Positions 33,884 to 42,431 are shown, counted from the first letter of the stretch. The stretch is 46,798 bases of DNA from a bacterium (GCA_021815785.1 JAKAZS010000011.1:1-46798), one strand, 5' to 3'. Notes: generated from the sequence alone by a model not told the origin. A program made the numbers and translations.

Positions 33884-35074
33884 TTAACTTACCAAGGTTT
33901 CATATTTAGCGATAATATCAGGGATTAGACCATCTAAATAGTTGCCTTCACCAAGTTTAGCCACGATTGATTCGAGATTAGTTATCATTTCGGTTCTAAC
34001 GGTAGTTAAATTTAAAATATCGTATGTATCATCAATTATATTTTTAACGGAAAATTTATGCTGCATTAATTCTGGTATTATGTAATCTGAGTATAAAATA
34101 TTCGGCAAACCCACGAGTTTAGTCTGACGAAATAGTAAATAGAATATATAACTCAGCCAAGACCCTCGATAAAAAATTATCATGGGTTTTTTAAATAGAG
34201 CAGCTTCCAGAGTTGTTGTACCTGATTTGGCCCAGACTAAATCACAGGCGTTAAATAAACAATAGTTATCACTTGAATCGATAAAGGTAATTTTACTTAA
34301 GAGTGATTCTTTTGCAACGGATTCATTAATGATTTTATTGATTTTTTCGGTTAGATAATCATTAGCCTTTGAGAGTACAAATTGTATGTCAGTTGATGTT
34401 TTACTAAGTTCACTTATGGCTGAAAATAATAGCGGTAAAATATTTTTAATTTCCAGGCTACGACTGCCAGGAAATATGGCAATTATTGGCTTATGGGGAT
34501 CAAGTTTGTATTTAGTGCAAAATTCGGTTTTGGAGAAATGTTGATTTTGAATTTTGGTTAATAAAGGATGACCAACAAATTTTACGGGAATATTATGGCT
34601 TTGATAAAGATCTACTTCAAACGGAAAAATTACAAACATTTTGTCAATGGTTTGAGCAATTGTATTAATTCGCCACGGACGTGAACCCCAAATTTGCGGG
34701 GATATAAAATAATAAATTGGTAAATTAGGGAATTTTTGTTTGATGGCTTTAGCTAAAATAAGGTTAAACCCACTAAAATCAACTAATAAGACTAGTTTTG
34801 GTTTTAGCACCGCTATTTGTTCGATAATTTGTTGACGTAATTTAATTAGCCGAGGAATTAAATTGAGTGTTTCAAAAATTCCAATAACCGATAACTCTTT
34901 GCAATTAGCTATCAAATTTACGCCACTGGCTTCCATTTTAGGTCCACCAACACCAAAAATATTTAAATTAGGCATAATTTGTTTAAGTTTACTTGCTAAC
35001 ACACCCACATAATTATCAGCTGACAAATCACCTACGACGATAGCTAATGAATTATGACAACTTAGACTGTTCAA
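33884..35074 (-). CDS. lpxB: lipid-A-disaccharide synthase
   Basis: Joins UDP-diacylglucosamine and lipid X. About 396 residues from a TTG at 35074 whose bases overlap the menG stop (TTGA); an ATG at 35110 would overlap menG by 40 bases. Family motifs: GVGGPKMEASGV, ELSVIGIFE, YYFISPQIWG, FVGHPLL, IAIFPGSRSLEI and AKSGTTTLEAALFKKPMI. The N-terminal nucleotide-sugar motif, usually GE.SGD, reads GDLSADNYVG, a real departure from the consensus. It sits between menG and the MsbA-like exporter, which supports the role. Confidence 0.88.
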   Translation of the reverse strand: MNSLSCHNSLAIVVGDLSADNYVGVLASKLKQIMPNLNIFGVGGPKMEASGVNLIANCKELSVIGIFETLNLIPRLIKLRQQIIEQIAVLKPKLVLLVDFSGFNLILAKAIKQKFPNLPIYYFISPQIWGSRPWRINTIAQTIDKMFVIFPFEVDLYQSHNIPVKFVGHPLLTKIQNQHFSKTEFCTKYKLDPHKPIIAIFPGSRSLEIKNILPLLFSAISELSKTSTDIQFVLSKANDYLTEKINKIINESVAKESLLSKITFIDSSDNYCLFNACDLVWAKSGTTTLEAALFKKPMIIFYRGSWLSYIFYLLFRQTKLVGLPNILYSDYIIPELMQHKFSVKNIIDDTYDILNLTTVRTEMITNLESIVAKLGEGNYLDGLIPDIIAKYETLVS

Positions 35075-35808
35075 GCGACCGTACCCCAATGTAAGGCTAC
35101 GGTTCCGCAAGCAAGGTTACGATATTCGACATTAGTCAAATTAGCGTTAGTTAAAATTGTACTTATTCCTTGGGCGTCGGGATATTGTTCGAGGGATTTA
35201 GGTAAATAAGTATAGGCGGTTCTTTCGTTTTGGAAAGTCTCACCAATTAAAGGCACAATGTTGTTAAAATAAAAATTGTAAACATGGGTAAATAAACCGG
35301 GTTTCGGATGGCCTAAGTCCAAATTTACAAGCCGGGCTTGAGGTTTTAACACACGACTAATTTCGTTAATGCCCTGATTAAAATCAGTTAAATTTCTTAA
35401 ACCAAAACTAATAATTGCCCCGTCAAAAGTGTTATCAGCAAAAGGCAAATTTAAGGCATCGCCATTGATGAAGGCGATAGAGCCAACGTGTTTATGTTTA
35501 GCAAAAAAATCAGCACTACGGGAACTGGCAATATCAAGCATTTTACTGGAAAAATCAAGACCAGTAACACAGCCAGATTCAGTTAAGGATTTAGCAATTA
35601 TGAAGGTAAGATCACCCGTTCCACAACATACATCTAAGTAATTACCGGTTGGCTTAATATTTAAAGCTTTGATTGCCTGATGTTTCCAGGAGCGATGCAT
35701 GCCTAGACTTACCAAATCGTTACATCGATCATAGCCATTAGCAATGCGGTTAAACTGATCCTGAACGTATTTAGCTTTTTCATTGTGTGTTGGCATGGTA
35801 AATGTCAT
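35071..35808 (-). CDS. menG: demethylmenaquinone / phytyl-naphthoquinone methyltransferase (MenG/UbiE)
   Basis: SAM-dependent C-methylation of the quinone ring, last or near-last step of menaquinone-type synthesis. 245 residues: VQDQFNRIANGYDRCND, SAM motif LDVCCGTGDL (58-67), GLDFSSKMLDIA, NGDALNLPFADNTFDGA, SFGLRNLTD and the UbiE signature DLGHPKPGLF. The C-terminus (YRNLACGTVALHWG) resembles the cyanobacterial MenG branch. AGG lies 8 bases before the ATG and overlaps the secG stop region; the gap to secG is 4 bases. The quinone produced would accept electrons from the SQR-like enzyme. Confidence 0.93.
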   Translation of the reverse strand: MTFTMPTHNEKAKYVQDQFNRIANGYDRCNDLVSLGMHRSWKHQAIKALNIKPTGNYLDVCCGTGDLTFIIAKSLTESGCVTGLDFSSKMLDIASSRSADFFAKHKHVGSIAFINGDALNLPFADNTFDGAIISFGLRNLTDFNQGINEISRVLKPQARLVNLDLGHPKPGLFTHVYNFYFNNIVPLIGETFQNERTAYTYLPKSLEQYPDAQGISTILTNANLTNVEYRNLACGTVALHWGTVA

Positions 35809-35812
35809 AATT

Positions 35813-36046
35813 TTACCTGATTAGGCCAAATCCTAAGACTAGTGAAATAAGCATAAAAACGCTGGCGATTGTCCAAGTAAGTTTATCTAGACCGGCTTCA
35901 GCATCACGTTTAGTGGTAAACAGCGCTGCTGAACTGCCAATTGCACCAAGCCCTTCACCTTTAGGCGCATGCAAGAGAATTAAAATTACCATAAAAATGC
36001 CTAGTAATGTTTCTAAAGCAAGTAATATTGTATATGTTAAGCTCAT
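35813..36046 (-). CDS. secG: preprotein translocase subunit SecG
   Basis: 77 residues with two membrane helices (about 5-25 and 55-75) joined by the conserved cytoplasmic loop HAPKGEGLGAIGSSAALF. Assists SecYE-SecA protein export. GAGG lies 9 bases before the ATG. First gene of the long minus-strand unit; its TAA is 4 bases from the menG ATG. Confidence 0.93.
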   Translation of the reverse strand: MSLTYTILLALETLLGIFMVILILLHAPKGEGLGAIGSSAALFTTKRDAEAGLDKLTWTIASVFMLISLVLGFGLIR

Positions 36047-36086
36047 TTAAAGAACCTCATTAATTAAGAGCAAATCGCAAATTAAT

Positions 36087-36092
36087 ATTATA
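36087..36092 (-). promoter_or_regulatory. candidate -10 box for the secG-hemE unit
   Basis: A perfect TATAAT on the minus strand lies 41 bases before the secG ATG. The -35 region (TGCAAA, 18 bases away) is poor. A 6-bp inverted repeat, ACCCAT at 36119-36124 and ATGGGT at 36136-36141, lies upstream in this divergent gap. Confidence 0.35.
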
Positions 36093-36237
36093 AACCGAAA
36101 TAGGTAGATTTTGCATTAACCCATAATCACTCAAAATGGGTATTACATGTCAAGAGTATTTATGATATGTTATTAATATAGTTTAAGTTAGGCGAAGTGT
36201 AAGCTTTTTTAGTTGTTTTTTGTTTTTTTAGGCTCCC

Positions 36238-37770
36238 TTGATCATGAATCAATCAATCGAAAGTGAAGTTTTAATAAGCAATATTAAAGCTCTAGTTGTA
36301 TCACAGGATATTGCTAAATTAAAAGAAATTTTAAGCACTGCTAGAAATAGTGGTTTAAGTAAAATTTCTTTAGATTTTTACGATGATTTGGAATTAGCCT
36401 TTAAAGAACTTAATAAAAATAATTATAACGTAATTTTAGTTTGCATTAACTATTTAGGTGTTCTGTCCATTGAAGATTGTATTGAACTAATGAATTTTAA
36501 TATTCCTATTTTTGTTTATGGTACAGCTGAAAATGCAGAATTATTTAAGAAATTAAAAAAAATTGGTTTTAATGATCAAATTATTGCTCCAGCATTTTCT
36601 TTTGAATTTTTCATGCAATTATTAGAAAAAATCTGTGAAAAAGTATTAAATCATAATCAAATTCAAAAAGCCATAGTAAAAAAATTAACCTTTGATAATA
36701 ACCTTACCCGTAAAACACTTGATAATGCACCGGTAGGCGTTGTTAAACTGGATAAAAATTTGCGAATTATTGAAGTTAATTCAACAATTGCACGATTGCT
36801 TAATGTTAATAAAAGCGATTTGGAAAAATTTATTGGCCGTCATGTGGGTAAAATTTTTTCCAGTCTGTCTAATTCAGTATTTGATAATGTTATGCATGGA
36901 GAAAAAGTGCATTTAGAGAATTATGCAATTACTATTACGAATCATGCAAATGCTCAACGTTATTGGGATATCGCTATTTGGCCCATTTTAGCTGAGGATA
37001 ATCAGTTAAAAAATATTATGATGTTAATTTCCGATACCACGGAAAAAGTTAATTTAGCTAAACAACGTGAAGATATTATAGCAACTTTAGCCCATGATTT
37101 AAAAACACCATTAATTGGTGCTGAACGTACTCTGGAATCACTGATTGGGGGGAATTTAGGACATTTAAGTGAAGTTCAGTCTACGGTTTTAGGTAAATTA
37201 AAACAGTCTAACCATAATTTACTGTCAATAATTAAAAACATTGTTGATGTGTATCGGTTTGAATCTTCAGAGATGACTATCAAGTATAGTTTTGAATTGA
37301 TTTCTGATATTATTAAGTCATGCGTAAATGATTTAAATATTTTGATTTCTGACAAACAAATACATTTAAAAATTAACCATTTAGAAAACGAACCTAAATT
37401 AGCCATTGACAAATATTCAATTTACCGAGTTATTTTTAATATTCTGGATAATGCTATTAAGTTTTCCAAGCCTAATTCATCGATAATTATTAATTTGGTT
37501 CAAGAAGACTTGTATTTAGCTTTAATTGTGACTGATTTTGGCTGTGGCATGGAAGTTGATGACAAGCTTTTTTCCCGTTTTTATCAAGGCCAGGCTGGGC
37601 GTAAAAATTTAACCGGCAGTGGTTTGGGTTTATATTTAATTAAACAGATTGTTGAATTGCACCATGGACAAATAAACATAAATAGTAAAATTAACGCTGG
37701 TACTAGCTTTACAATTAAGCTACCTTTAGCTATTAAAAATGGATCAGATTCAAAGTTATTAATCAGTTGA
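36238..37770 (+). CDS. PAS histidine kinase with a degenerate receiver domain
   Basis: 510 residues. Residues 15-130 follow the receiver-domain alternation (ALVVSQD, YNVILVCINYLGVLSIED, PIFVYGTAE), but the phospho-acceptor Asp is missing: the strand-3 end reads LVCIN. A PAS domain (about 155-270) precedes HisKA with AHDLKTP (His286) and an ATPase domain with NILDNAIKF, TDFGCGM and GSGLGLY. No membrane helices. The PAS-HisKA-ATPase part closely parallels the globin-coupled kinase at 5393. The start may be TTG 36238 (AGG 5 bases upstream) or ATG 36244. No response regulator lies beside it. Confidence 0.87.
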   Translation: MIMNQSIESEVLISNIKALVVSQDIAKLKEILSTARNSGLSKISLDFYDDLELAFKELNKNNYNVILVCINYLGVLSIEDCIELMNFNIPIFVYGTAENAELFKKLKKIGFNDQIIAPAFSFEFFMQLLEKICEKVLNHNQIQKAIVKKLTFDNNLTRKTLDNAPVGVVKLDKNLRIIEVNSTIARLLNVNKSDLEKFIGRHVGKIFSSLSNSVFDNVMHGEKVHLENYAITITNHANAQRYWDIAIWPILAEDNQLKNIMMLISDTTEKVNLAKQREDIIATLAHDLKTPLIGAERTLESLIGGNLGHLSEVQSTVLGKLKQSNHNLLSIIKNIVDVYRFESSEMTIKYSFELISDIIKSCVNDLNILISDKQIHLKINHLENEPKLAIDKYSIYRVIFNILDNAIKFSKPNSSIIINLVQEDLYLALIVTDFGCGMEVDDKLFSRFYQGQAGRKNLTGSGLGLYLIKQIVELHHGQININSKINAGTSFTIKLPLAIKNGSDSKLLIS

Positions 37771-37955
37771 CGTGTAAATCGTATTTGACAATTTGCTCAA
37801 AACCCAAAATCATCAAGCACAATTACTTGCCCAAAACTGCTTGTTCGGTTCAGGGTTGTAAATATTCAACGGTTATTGGAGAATTTCTAGCTAAGATAGT
37901 AAATTCTGAAACTCACTATCTTAATCTAGAAAATTTGTCACGGTTTTTAGTTTGA
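37767..37955 (+). CDS. possible small protein after the kinase
   Basis: 62 residues from a TTG that overlaps the kinase stop as TTGA, the pattern seen in coupled genes. It contains four cysteines (3, 10, 26, 31), two of them in CSVQGC. Not recognised. There is no separate ribosome binding site and the gene is short, so it may be spurious. It ends 11 bases before the converging RadC gene. Confidence 0.3.
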   Translation: MTCKSYLTICSKPKIIKHNYLPKTACSVQGCKYSTVIGEFLAKIVNSETHYLNLENLSRFLV

Positions 37956-37966
37956 AAGCAATAAAT

Positions 37967-38449
37967 CTAACTTTCCCATAAATAACCATAGTTTTCTCTT
38001 AACGAATAATGTTGCCGTCGTTTGCCACCGCCCACAATAATATGATCAAGAATAACTATGCCCATAAGACTGCCTGCGTTGATTAACTGACTGGTTACAT
38101 TAAGATCTTCGCTGCTTGGTTCTAAAGCTCCAGATGGGTGATTATGACATAAAATTAAGGCATGGCTATTGGCTAAACAGGCTGCTTTAAAAACTTCGCG
38201 TGGATGGATGAGCGAGGCAGTAAGTGTTCCGTGGGAAACTTCATGAATGCCAATAATTTCCAGCTTTGGATTTAAATGGATACTTAAAAAATATTCTTCA
38301 CAAGCTAATTTTAAGGGTGTTAAATTATTTAAAACATCTTTGGGACGCACAATTTTTTTTATTTTTGTATTGCAAGTTTTAGTTAGGCTTAATTTTAATT
38401 GCGGTAAACCATAAGATATAAAATTATTTTCGATTACATTAAGATTCAT
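37967..38449 (-). CDS. RadC-like JAB/MPN domain protein
   Basis: 160 residues. The JAB core is complete: LNPKLEIIGIHEVSHGTL, IHPREVFKAA, metal motif HNHPSG with His102 and His104, Asp115 and LDHIIVGGG. The helix-hairpin-helix N-terminal domain of full-length RadC (about 225 residues) is absent; instead there are about 45 unrelated residues. Strong GGAGG lies 7 bases before the ATG. The family name comes from an old DNA-repair link that has not held up; a nuclease or deconjugase-like role is uncertain. Confidence 0.85.
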   Translation of the reverse strand: MNLNVIENNFISYGLPQLKLSLTKTCNTKIKKIVRPKDVLNNLTPLKLACEEYFLSIHLNPKLEIIGIHEVSHGTLTASLIHPREVFKAACLANSHALILCHNHPSGALEPSSEDLNVTSQLINAGSLMGIVILDHIIVGGGKRRQHYSLRENYGYLWES

Positions 38450-38568
38450 AATTATTCCTCCAAATTATTTTCTAAATGTATTAACGAATTTTTTTTTAAA
38501 AAGTTCTAAAATTTTGGCTGTTTTTGCCGTGTTTTTAGGTTAAATTATGTTAATAAAACTGTAGCTTA

Positions 38569-39951
38569 TTAAACATGTTGTTCTTGCCAATGTCCATAGA
38601 TAAACTGATAAACAGCTATAAAGCCCATTAGGCAAGCCGTTATGGCTACTCCTAAAAACACTCCAGTGGTTTCTAGGCAAGATACTTTGGTTAAGTAGTA
38701 ACAAATCGGTAAGCGTACAATGCTTATAACAAATATTGTGGTCCACATAGGTATTTTAGTGTAACCAGCTCCTTGCATGGCGCCATAAAGTATTAACCAA
38801 ATGGCGATTATTGGTTGGATAGGACCATTGATTTTAAGATATTGAATGGTAAAGGTATGAACATTGGTATCATTAGTCATTAACTGAGCGATGGCGCTAG
38901 CTCCAAAATACATGCCTAACCCTACTATAGTATTGTAAATAAAACCAACTAAAGCAACCTGAAAGCCGAATTTTTTAGCCCGAGCTAAATACCCAGCACC
39001 TAGATTCTGGCCTACAATAGTAGCTACGGCCATTCCTAAAGCGTAAATCGGCATACCACCAATCATTTCTTCAAGTCTTAAACCGATTGACCAAGAAGCC
39101 TGACTGGCATCAGGATTTTGTGTCATGGCTAAAATTTTAATTAAGGTGAAATTGGTAAGCACCCAGGCTAAGTCTTGAATGCAGGCTGGTAAGCCAATAT
39201 TGAGAATACGCTGAAACCAGATGCGCATTTTTTTTACATTAAATTTATGCCATAAATTAAGACTGGATTTGAAACTTGACTGACTAATTATATAAATTTC
39301 AAAAGCCAAACCAATAAAACCTGAGATCAGCCATGAATAAGCTATCCCTGGTAGACCGAGTCTAAAAGGCCCCAGGCAAAAGAGATAATCAAAAAAAAGA
39401 ATTGATATAAGCATTATAAACCAGGCAATCATGGGTGCTCGAGCATTGCCCTTAGCCCGTAAAATAGAATTAATCACCCAGATTAAGGTGAACGGGATTT
39501 GGGTAAATAAGTCAACGCTTAAAAACTGTTTGCCAGCTTTACAAACTTCTGGAGTTGCACCAAGAACGATAAATAAGTCTTTACAAAATAATAAGCCAAT
39601 AGATGTTGAGATTAAGCCAAAACACATGGCAAACAAAATTGAGTATCGGGCAGCATTTATTGCTTTGGTAATATTTTTTGCGCCAAAATATCTACTAACT
39701 AAAGCGCCAGTACCAGCAGATAAAGCTACAGTTAACAGTACAAGTAAATACCACACCTGACCAGCAATACCAATAGCCGCTTGAGCTACTGAGCCAATTC
39801 GTCCGGCTATATAAACGTCAAACGAACTAGCCAGAGAGATGATAAAATGATTAAGTAATAATGGCCAAGCCATAAGCCAGATAGCTGCCCAAGGTGATCC
39901 GTGCACAATAATTTGCCGGTCTTTATAATTAACGCCCTCGCTAACGGACAT
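38569..39951 (-). CDS. MATE-family multidrug/metabolite exporter
   Basis: 460 residues, 12 predicted membrane helices in two similar halves. MATE features: WPLLLNHFIISLASSFDVYI near the start, GSVAQAAIGIAGQVW, ALSAGTGALVSRYFGAKN, and in the second half GMAVATIVGQNLGAGYLARA. Exports cationic compounds or metabolites using a Na+ or H+ gradient. It stands alone, 119 bases upstream of the RadC-like gene on the same strand and divergent from the TOPRIM gene. Confidence 0.92.
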   Translation of the reverse strand: MSVSEGVNYKDRQIIVHGSPWAAIWLMAWPLLLNHFIISLASSFDVYIAGRIGSVAQAAIGIAGQVWYLLVLLTVALSAGTGALVSRYFGAKNITKAINAARYSILFAMCFGLISTSIGLLFCKDLFIVLGATPEVCKAGKQFLSVDLFTQIPFTLIWVINSILRAKGNARAPMIAWFIMLISILFFDYLFCLGPFRLGLPGIAYSWLISGFIGLAFEIYIISQSSFKSSLNLWHKFNVKKMRIWFQRILNIGLPACIQDLAWVLTNFTLIKILAMTQNPDASQASWSIGLRLEEMIGGMPIYALGMAVATIVGQNLGAGYLARAKKFGFQVALVGFIYNTIVGLGMYFGASAIAQLMTNDTNVHTFTIQYLKINGPIQPIIAIWLILYGAMQGAGYTKIPMWTTIFVISIVRLPICYYLTKVSCLETTGVFLGVAITACLMGFIAVYQFIYGHWQEQHV

Positions 39952-39999
39952 AATGTCTTAATCCATGATATTGTAAGTATTTTACCATTTTAATGTAGG

Positions 40000-40029
40000 T
40001 CAACAATAAATACAATTAAGTGCTATAAT
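40000..40029 (+). promoter_or_regulatory. candidate promoter of the TOPRIM gene
   Basis: TCAACA (40000-40005), an 18-base spacer and TGCTATAAT, an extended -10 box (TATAAT at 40024-40029). The expected start is near 40036, about 40 bases before the TTG start codon. Confidence 0.45.
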
Positions 40030-40078
40030 TACCCATGTTTTTTGGTAATATATTTAATAATTTTCGTTTTAAAATTCA

Positions 40079-41212
40079 TTGGCTGAATACTTTATAAATA
40101 AGATTTCGGAAAAGTTTGATAAAATCCTGGAGAATTATCTGGCTTTTGATTTACCCTATAAAAAACTATTTAAACTAATTGACGGCTTAATAGATATTAA
40201 CTACCTTGATCCAGTTATGATTCACAGTAGTGCTGATATATCTTCAGTTGATCTTAAATATAATCGTCAAGATGTGATTTTGAGTATTATTTTTTTTGAA
40301 ATAGAGTCACAATGTTTAAATAGAAATTATTTTAAAAATTGGTATCAATATAATAAGACTAAGTATTATCTTGAGGATACTAATTTTATTCAATGCTTGG
40401 CTCATAATCTCGACATTGTAAATTTTTCTGAATTAAGTGATAAACATGATGAATATAGCTTGAAGTATTTAAATTTTTTGACAAAGATGAATTTGCCTTG
40501 GTCGAGTTATCTTAATTCATTAGACAAGGATGATTTTGGTATTAAACGATTTTTAAATAATTTTCTCAGCGACAACGATTTAAATGAATTGCCAATAAGT
40601 GAAGCAATTAAGCAGTTTATACTAAATCTTGAGCTAAATCGAAATATTTTAAATAGTGCTGTTTTTCCGCATAAATTAGTTTTAGTTGAAGGCTTTAGTG
40701 AAGCTATATTATTACCGCATTTGGCTTTGATTATGGGTTATGACTTTAATCAATTGGGGATTTATATCTATCCTGCTGGTGGCTGTGATCGGATTGTTAA
40801 ATTGTATAATAAATTTAAAGAGATTTTTAATTTATCTATAATTTGTTTGTTTGATGGTGATGCTTTAGTCTGCGCTAATACTGTAAAGAGTAGTCTTAGA
40901 TATATCGACAAGGTTTTAATCTTGCCAGTTAAAGAAACCGAAAATTTATTTGCTGGACTAAAGATAAATGATTTAATGTTAAGCCATCCTAATTTTTTAT
41001 TATTTAATGATGTTGAAGTAAGTTTAAACAATTTTAAAAATAGTAAAGATTGGCTTAATCAAATTGCTAAATCTACCGGTATTAAATATTTCGGTAAATT
41101 AGATTTTGCTAAGGCTTTAACTCAAACTATAGTTGATTTGGATAAAATCCCGCAATCTGCCAAAAATATTATAATTAATATTAGTAACGATAATAATTCT
41201 GTTAACACCTAG
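40079..41212 (+). CDS. stand-alone OLD-type TOPRIM protein
   Basis: 377 residues. Residues 198-265 carry a TOPRIM fold of the OLD-nuclease kind: LVLVEGFSEAILLPHLA with Glu204 and Glu208, a Gly-Gly turn (PAGGCDRI, 232-239) and the metal-binding LFDGDA with Asp259 and Asp261, followed by VLILPVKETENLF. The ABC-type ATPase domain that precedes TOPRIM in OLD proteins is missing; residues 1-195 are helical and unrecognised, without a P-loop. It starts at TTG with no clear ribosome binding site. A small membrane protein gene follows after 4 bases. The pairing suggests a two-component nuclease or defence unit, but this is inference. Confidence 0.72.
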   Translation: MAEYFINKISEKFDKILENYLAFDLPYKKLFKLIDGLIDINYLDPVMIHSSADISSVDLKYNRQDVILSIIFFEIESQCLNRNYFKNWYQYNKTKYYLEDTNFIQCLAHNLDIVNFSELSDKHDEYSLKYLNFLTKMNLPWSSYLNSLDKDDFGIKRFLNNFLSDNDLNELPISEAIKQFILNLELNRNILNSAVFPHKLVLVEGFSEAILLPHLALIMGYDFNQLGIYIYPAGGCDRIVKLYNKFKEIFNLSIICLFDGDALVCANTVKSSLRYIDKVLILPVKETENLFAGLKINDLMLSHPNFLLFNDVEVSLNNFKNSKDWLNQIAKSTGIKYFGKLDFAKALTQTIVDLDKIPQSAKNIIINISNDNNSVNT

Positions 41213-41216
41213 GATA

Positions 41217-41648
41217 ATGAAATCAGCCAAAGCTAAACTTACTAAAACGCAAACAATTCTTAACTGGGTAGCTATCTTGTGTTGGACTTTGGGCTTTGGT
41301 TTAGCCTTTATCATTCCCGGTAAGTCACGATATATTTTTCTCCCTGATACCTTATTACTAATTGGCTTTTGGCCGTTACTTTTTCAGTGGCGATTTAGCC
41401 TGCCCTGGATTATCTTTGGTTGTTTAAACATGGGTATCGGTTTTATCCTTCAGCTTTCAGCATTTTTGCCTAATGAGCACTTTACGGCTGCAATGATCCT
41501 GGTAAAAGAGCATTTAGCTAATCTCCATTCGCCTATCGCTTGGATTGTTGTTGGTTTTATTTCTGCTCTTTATGGCGTTGGGCGATTTATCAAAAATCTA
41601 GGTATTTGGCTGATTAAAAAAATTAGCCAAACAGCAATTAAACAATAA
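41217..41648 (+). CDS. small membrane protein paired with the TOPRIM gene
   Basis: 143 residues with about four membrane helices (about 15-33, 43-56, 60-82, 104-120) and a basic N-terminus and C-terminus, suggesting both ends face the cytoplasm. Not recognised. It begins 4 bases after the TOPRIM gene with no separate promoter, so the two are almost certainly co-expressed. Confidence 0.7.
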   Translation: MKSAKAKLTKTQTILNWVAILCWTLGFGLAFIIPGKSRYIFLPDTLLLIGFWPLLFQWRFSLPWIIFGCLNMGIGFILQLSAFLPNEHFTAAMILVKEHLANLHSPIAWIVVGFISALYGVGRFIKNLGIWLIKKISQTAIKQ

Positions 41649-41712
41649 TAACTGTAAGCACTGGTATTGAGTTTCCAGTATAATGTCACAAGTAAACTTG
41701 GGAGTTTGTATG

Positions 41713-41753
41713 TAATAACATTCTCGTACGTTAATCAATATGCAATGTTATTA
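41713..41753. repeat. 10-bp inverted repeat between converging genes
   Basis: TAATAACATT (41713-41722) and AATGTTATTA (41744-41753) are exact complements around a 21-base loop. No T-run follows on the plus strand. It may help end transcription from the TOPRIM unit. Confidence 0.4.
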
Positions 41754-41773
41754 TGTAATTGTTATACTAGTTT

Positions 41774-41798
41774 AAAAAAATCAGTTATTCATCTGATT
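41774..41798 (-). terminator. Rho-independent terminator of the secreted TPR-like gene
   Basis: On the minus strand AATCAG, an 8-base loop and CTGATT form a 6-bp stem overlapping the stop codon, followed by a run of seven T. Short stem but classic layout. Confidence 0.5.
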
Positions 41799-42324
41799 CA
41801 TCATTACCAACAGCAATTTTTACCGATCCATCTTCTGGTATCATTACGCGTTTAAGATATCTAGCTTCAGTTTCATACCGTTTTGGTAATTGTCCGGTTA
41901 GATGAGCTAGATGTTTTGTGCCAATTTCGGCTTGATCCTCAAATTCAGATTTACGGGCTACAAAAAGCCATTGTTTAATTAAGAAATTATAGAGATTTGG
42001 TTCTTTAACTTGCTTTGTTAGGAATTTTTTTTCTAGCGCTTGGGCGTATAAAATTCTGGTATCGACATCATCCGGTGACATTTCTACAGATTTTTGTAAG
42101 ACCATAATGGCTTTATCCAAACTGCCATATTTTAAAGATTGCTCTCCTTCCATTCTTAAGGAATTAGATGTGGGCGATCCTAATTCAAGAAATTGATCCG
42201 ATTGTACTACGCCGTTATGACTTTTGCCAATTGGTGATGTGTCAACGACATAACTGGGCTTTTTAGCGTAGGCTGAACTGTTGGCTAGAACCAGAGCTAA
42301 AATTAATAATTTACGAGTTTTCAT
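41785..42324 (-). CDS. exported protein with a TPR-like repeat
   Basis: 179 residues. A signal peptide (KLLILALVLANSSAYA) with a likely cleavage after Ala20. Residues 55-110 (MEGEQSLKYGSLDKAIMVLQ, SVEMSPDDVDTRILYAQALE) form one clear TPR and part of another. The tail is acidic. No family is recognised beyond this. It resembles the exported TPR protein at 13616 in plan but not in detail. Monocistronic; the next gene upstream is rpe, 107 bases away. Confidence 0.75.
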   Translation of the reverse strand: MKTRKLLILALVLANSSAYAKKPSYVVDTSPIGKSHNGVVQSDQFLELGSPTSNSLRMEGEQSLKYGSLDKAIMVLQKSVEMSPDDVDTRILYAQALEKKFLTKQVKEPNLYNFLIKQWLFVARKSEFEDQAEIGTKHLAHLTGQLPKRYETEARYLKRVMIPEDGSVKIAVGNDESDE

Positions 42325-42431
42325 TTTTTACAACCTTTAATTTTGTAACCTTATTTTCTTGGTTGTAATTATGTTAGCAAATTTATTGACAATTCTGCTT
42401 AATTTAATTTAATATTTAAACTATGGTAGTT

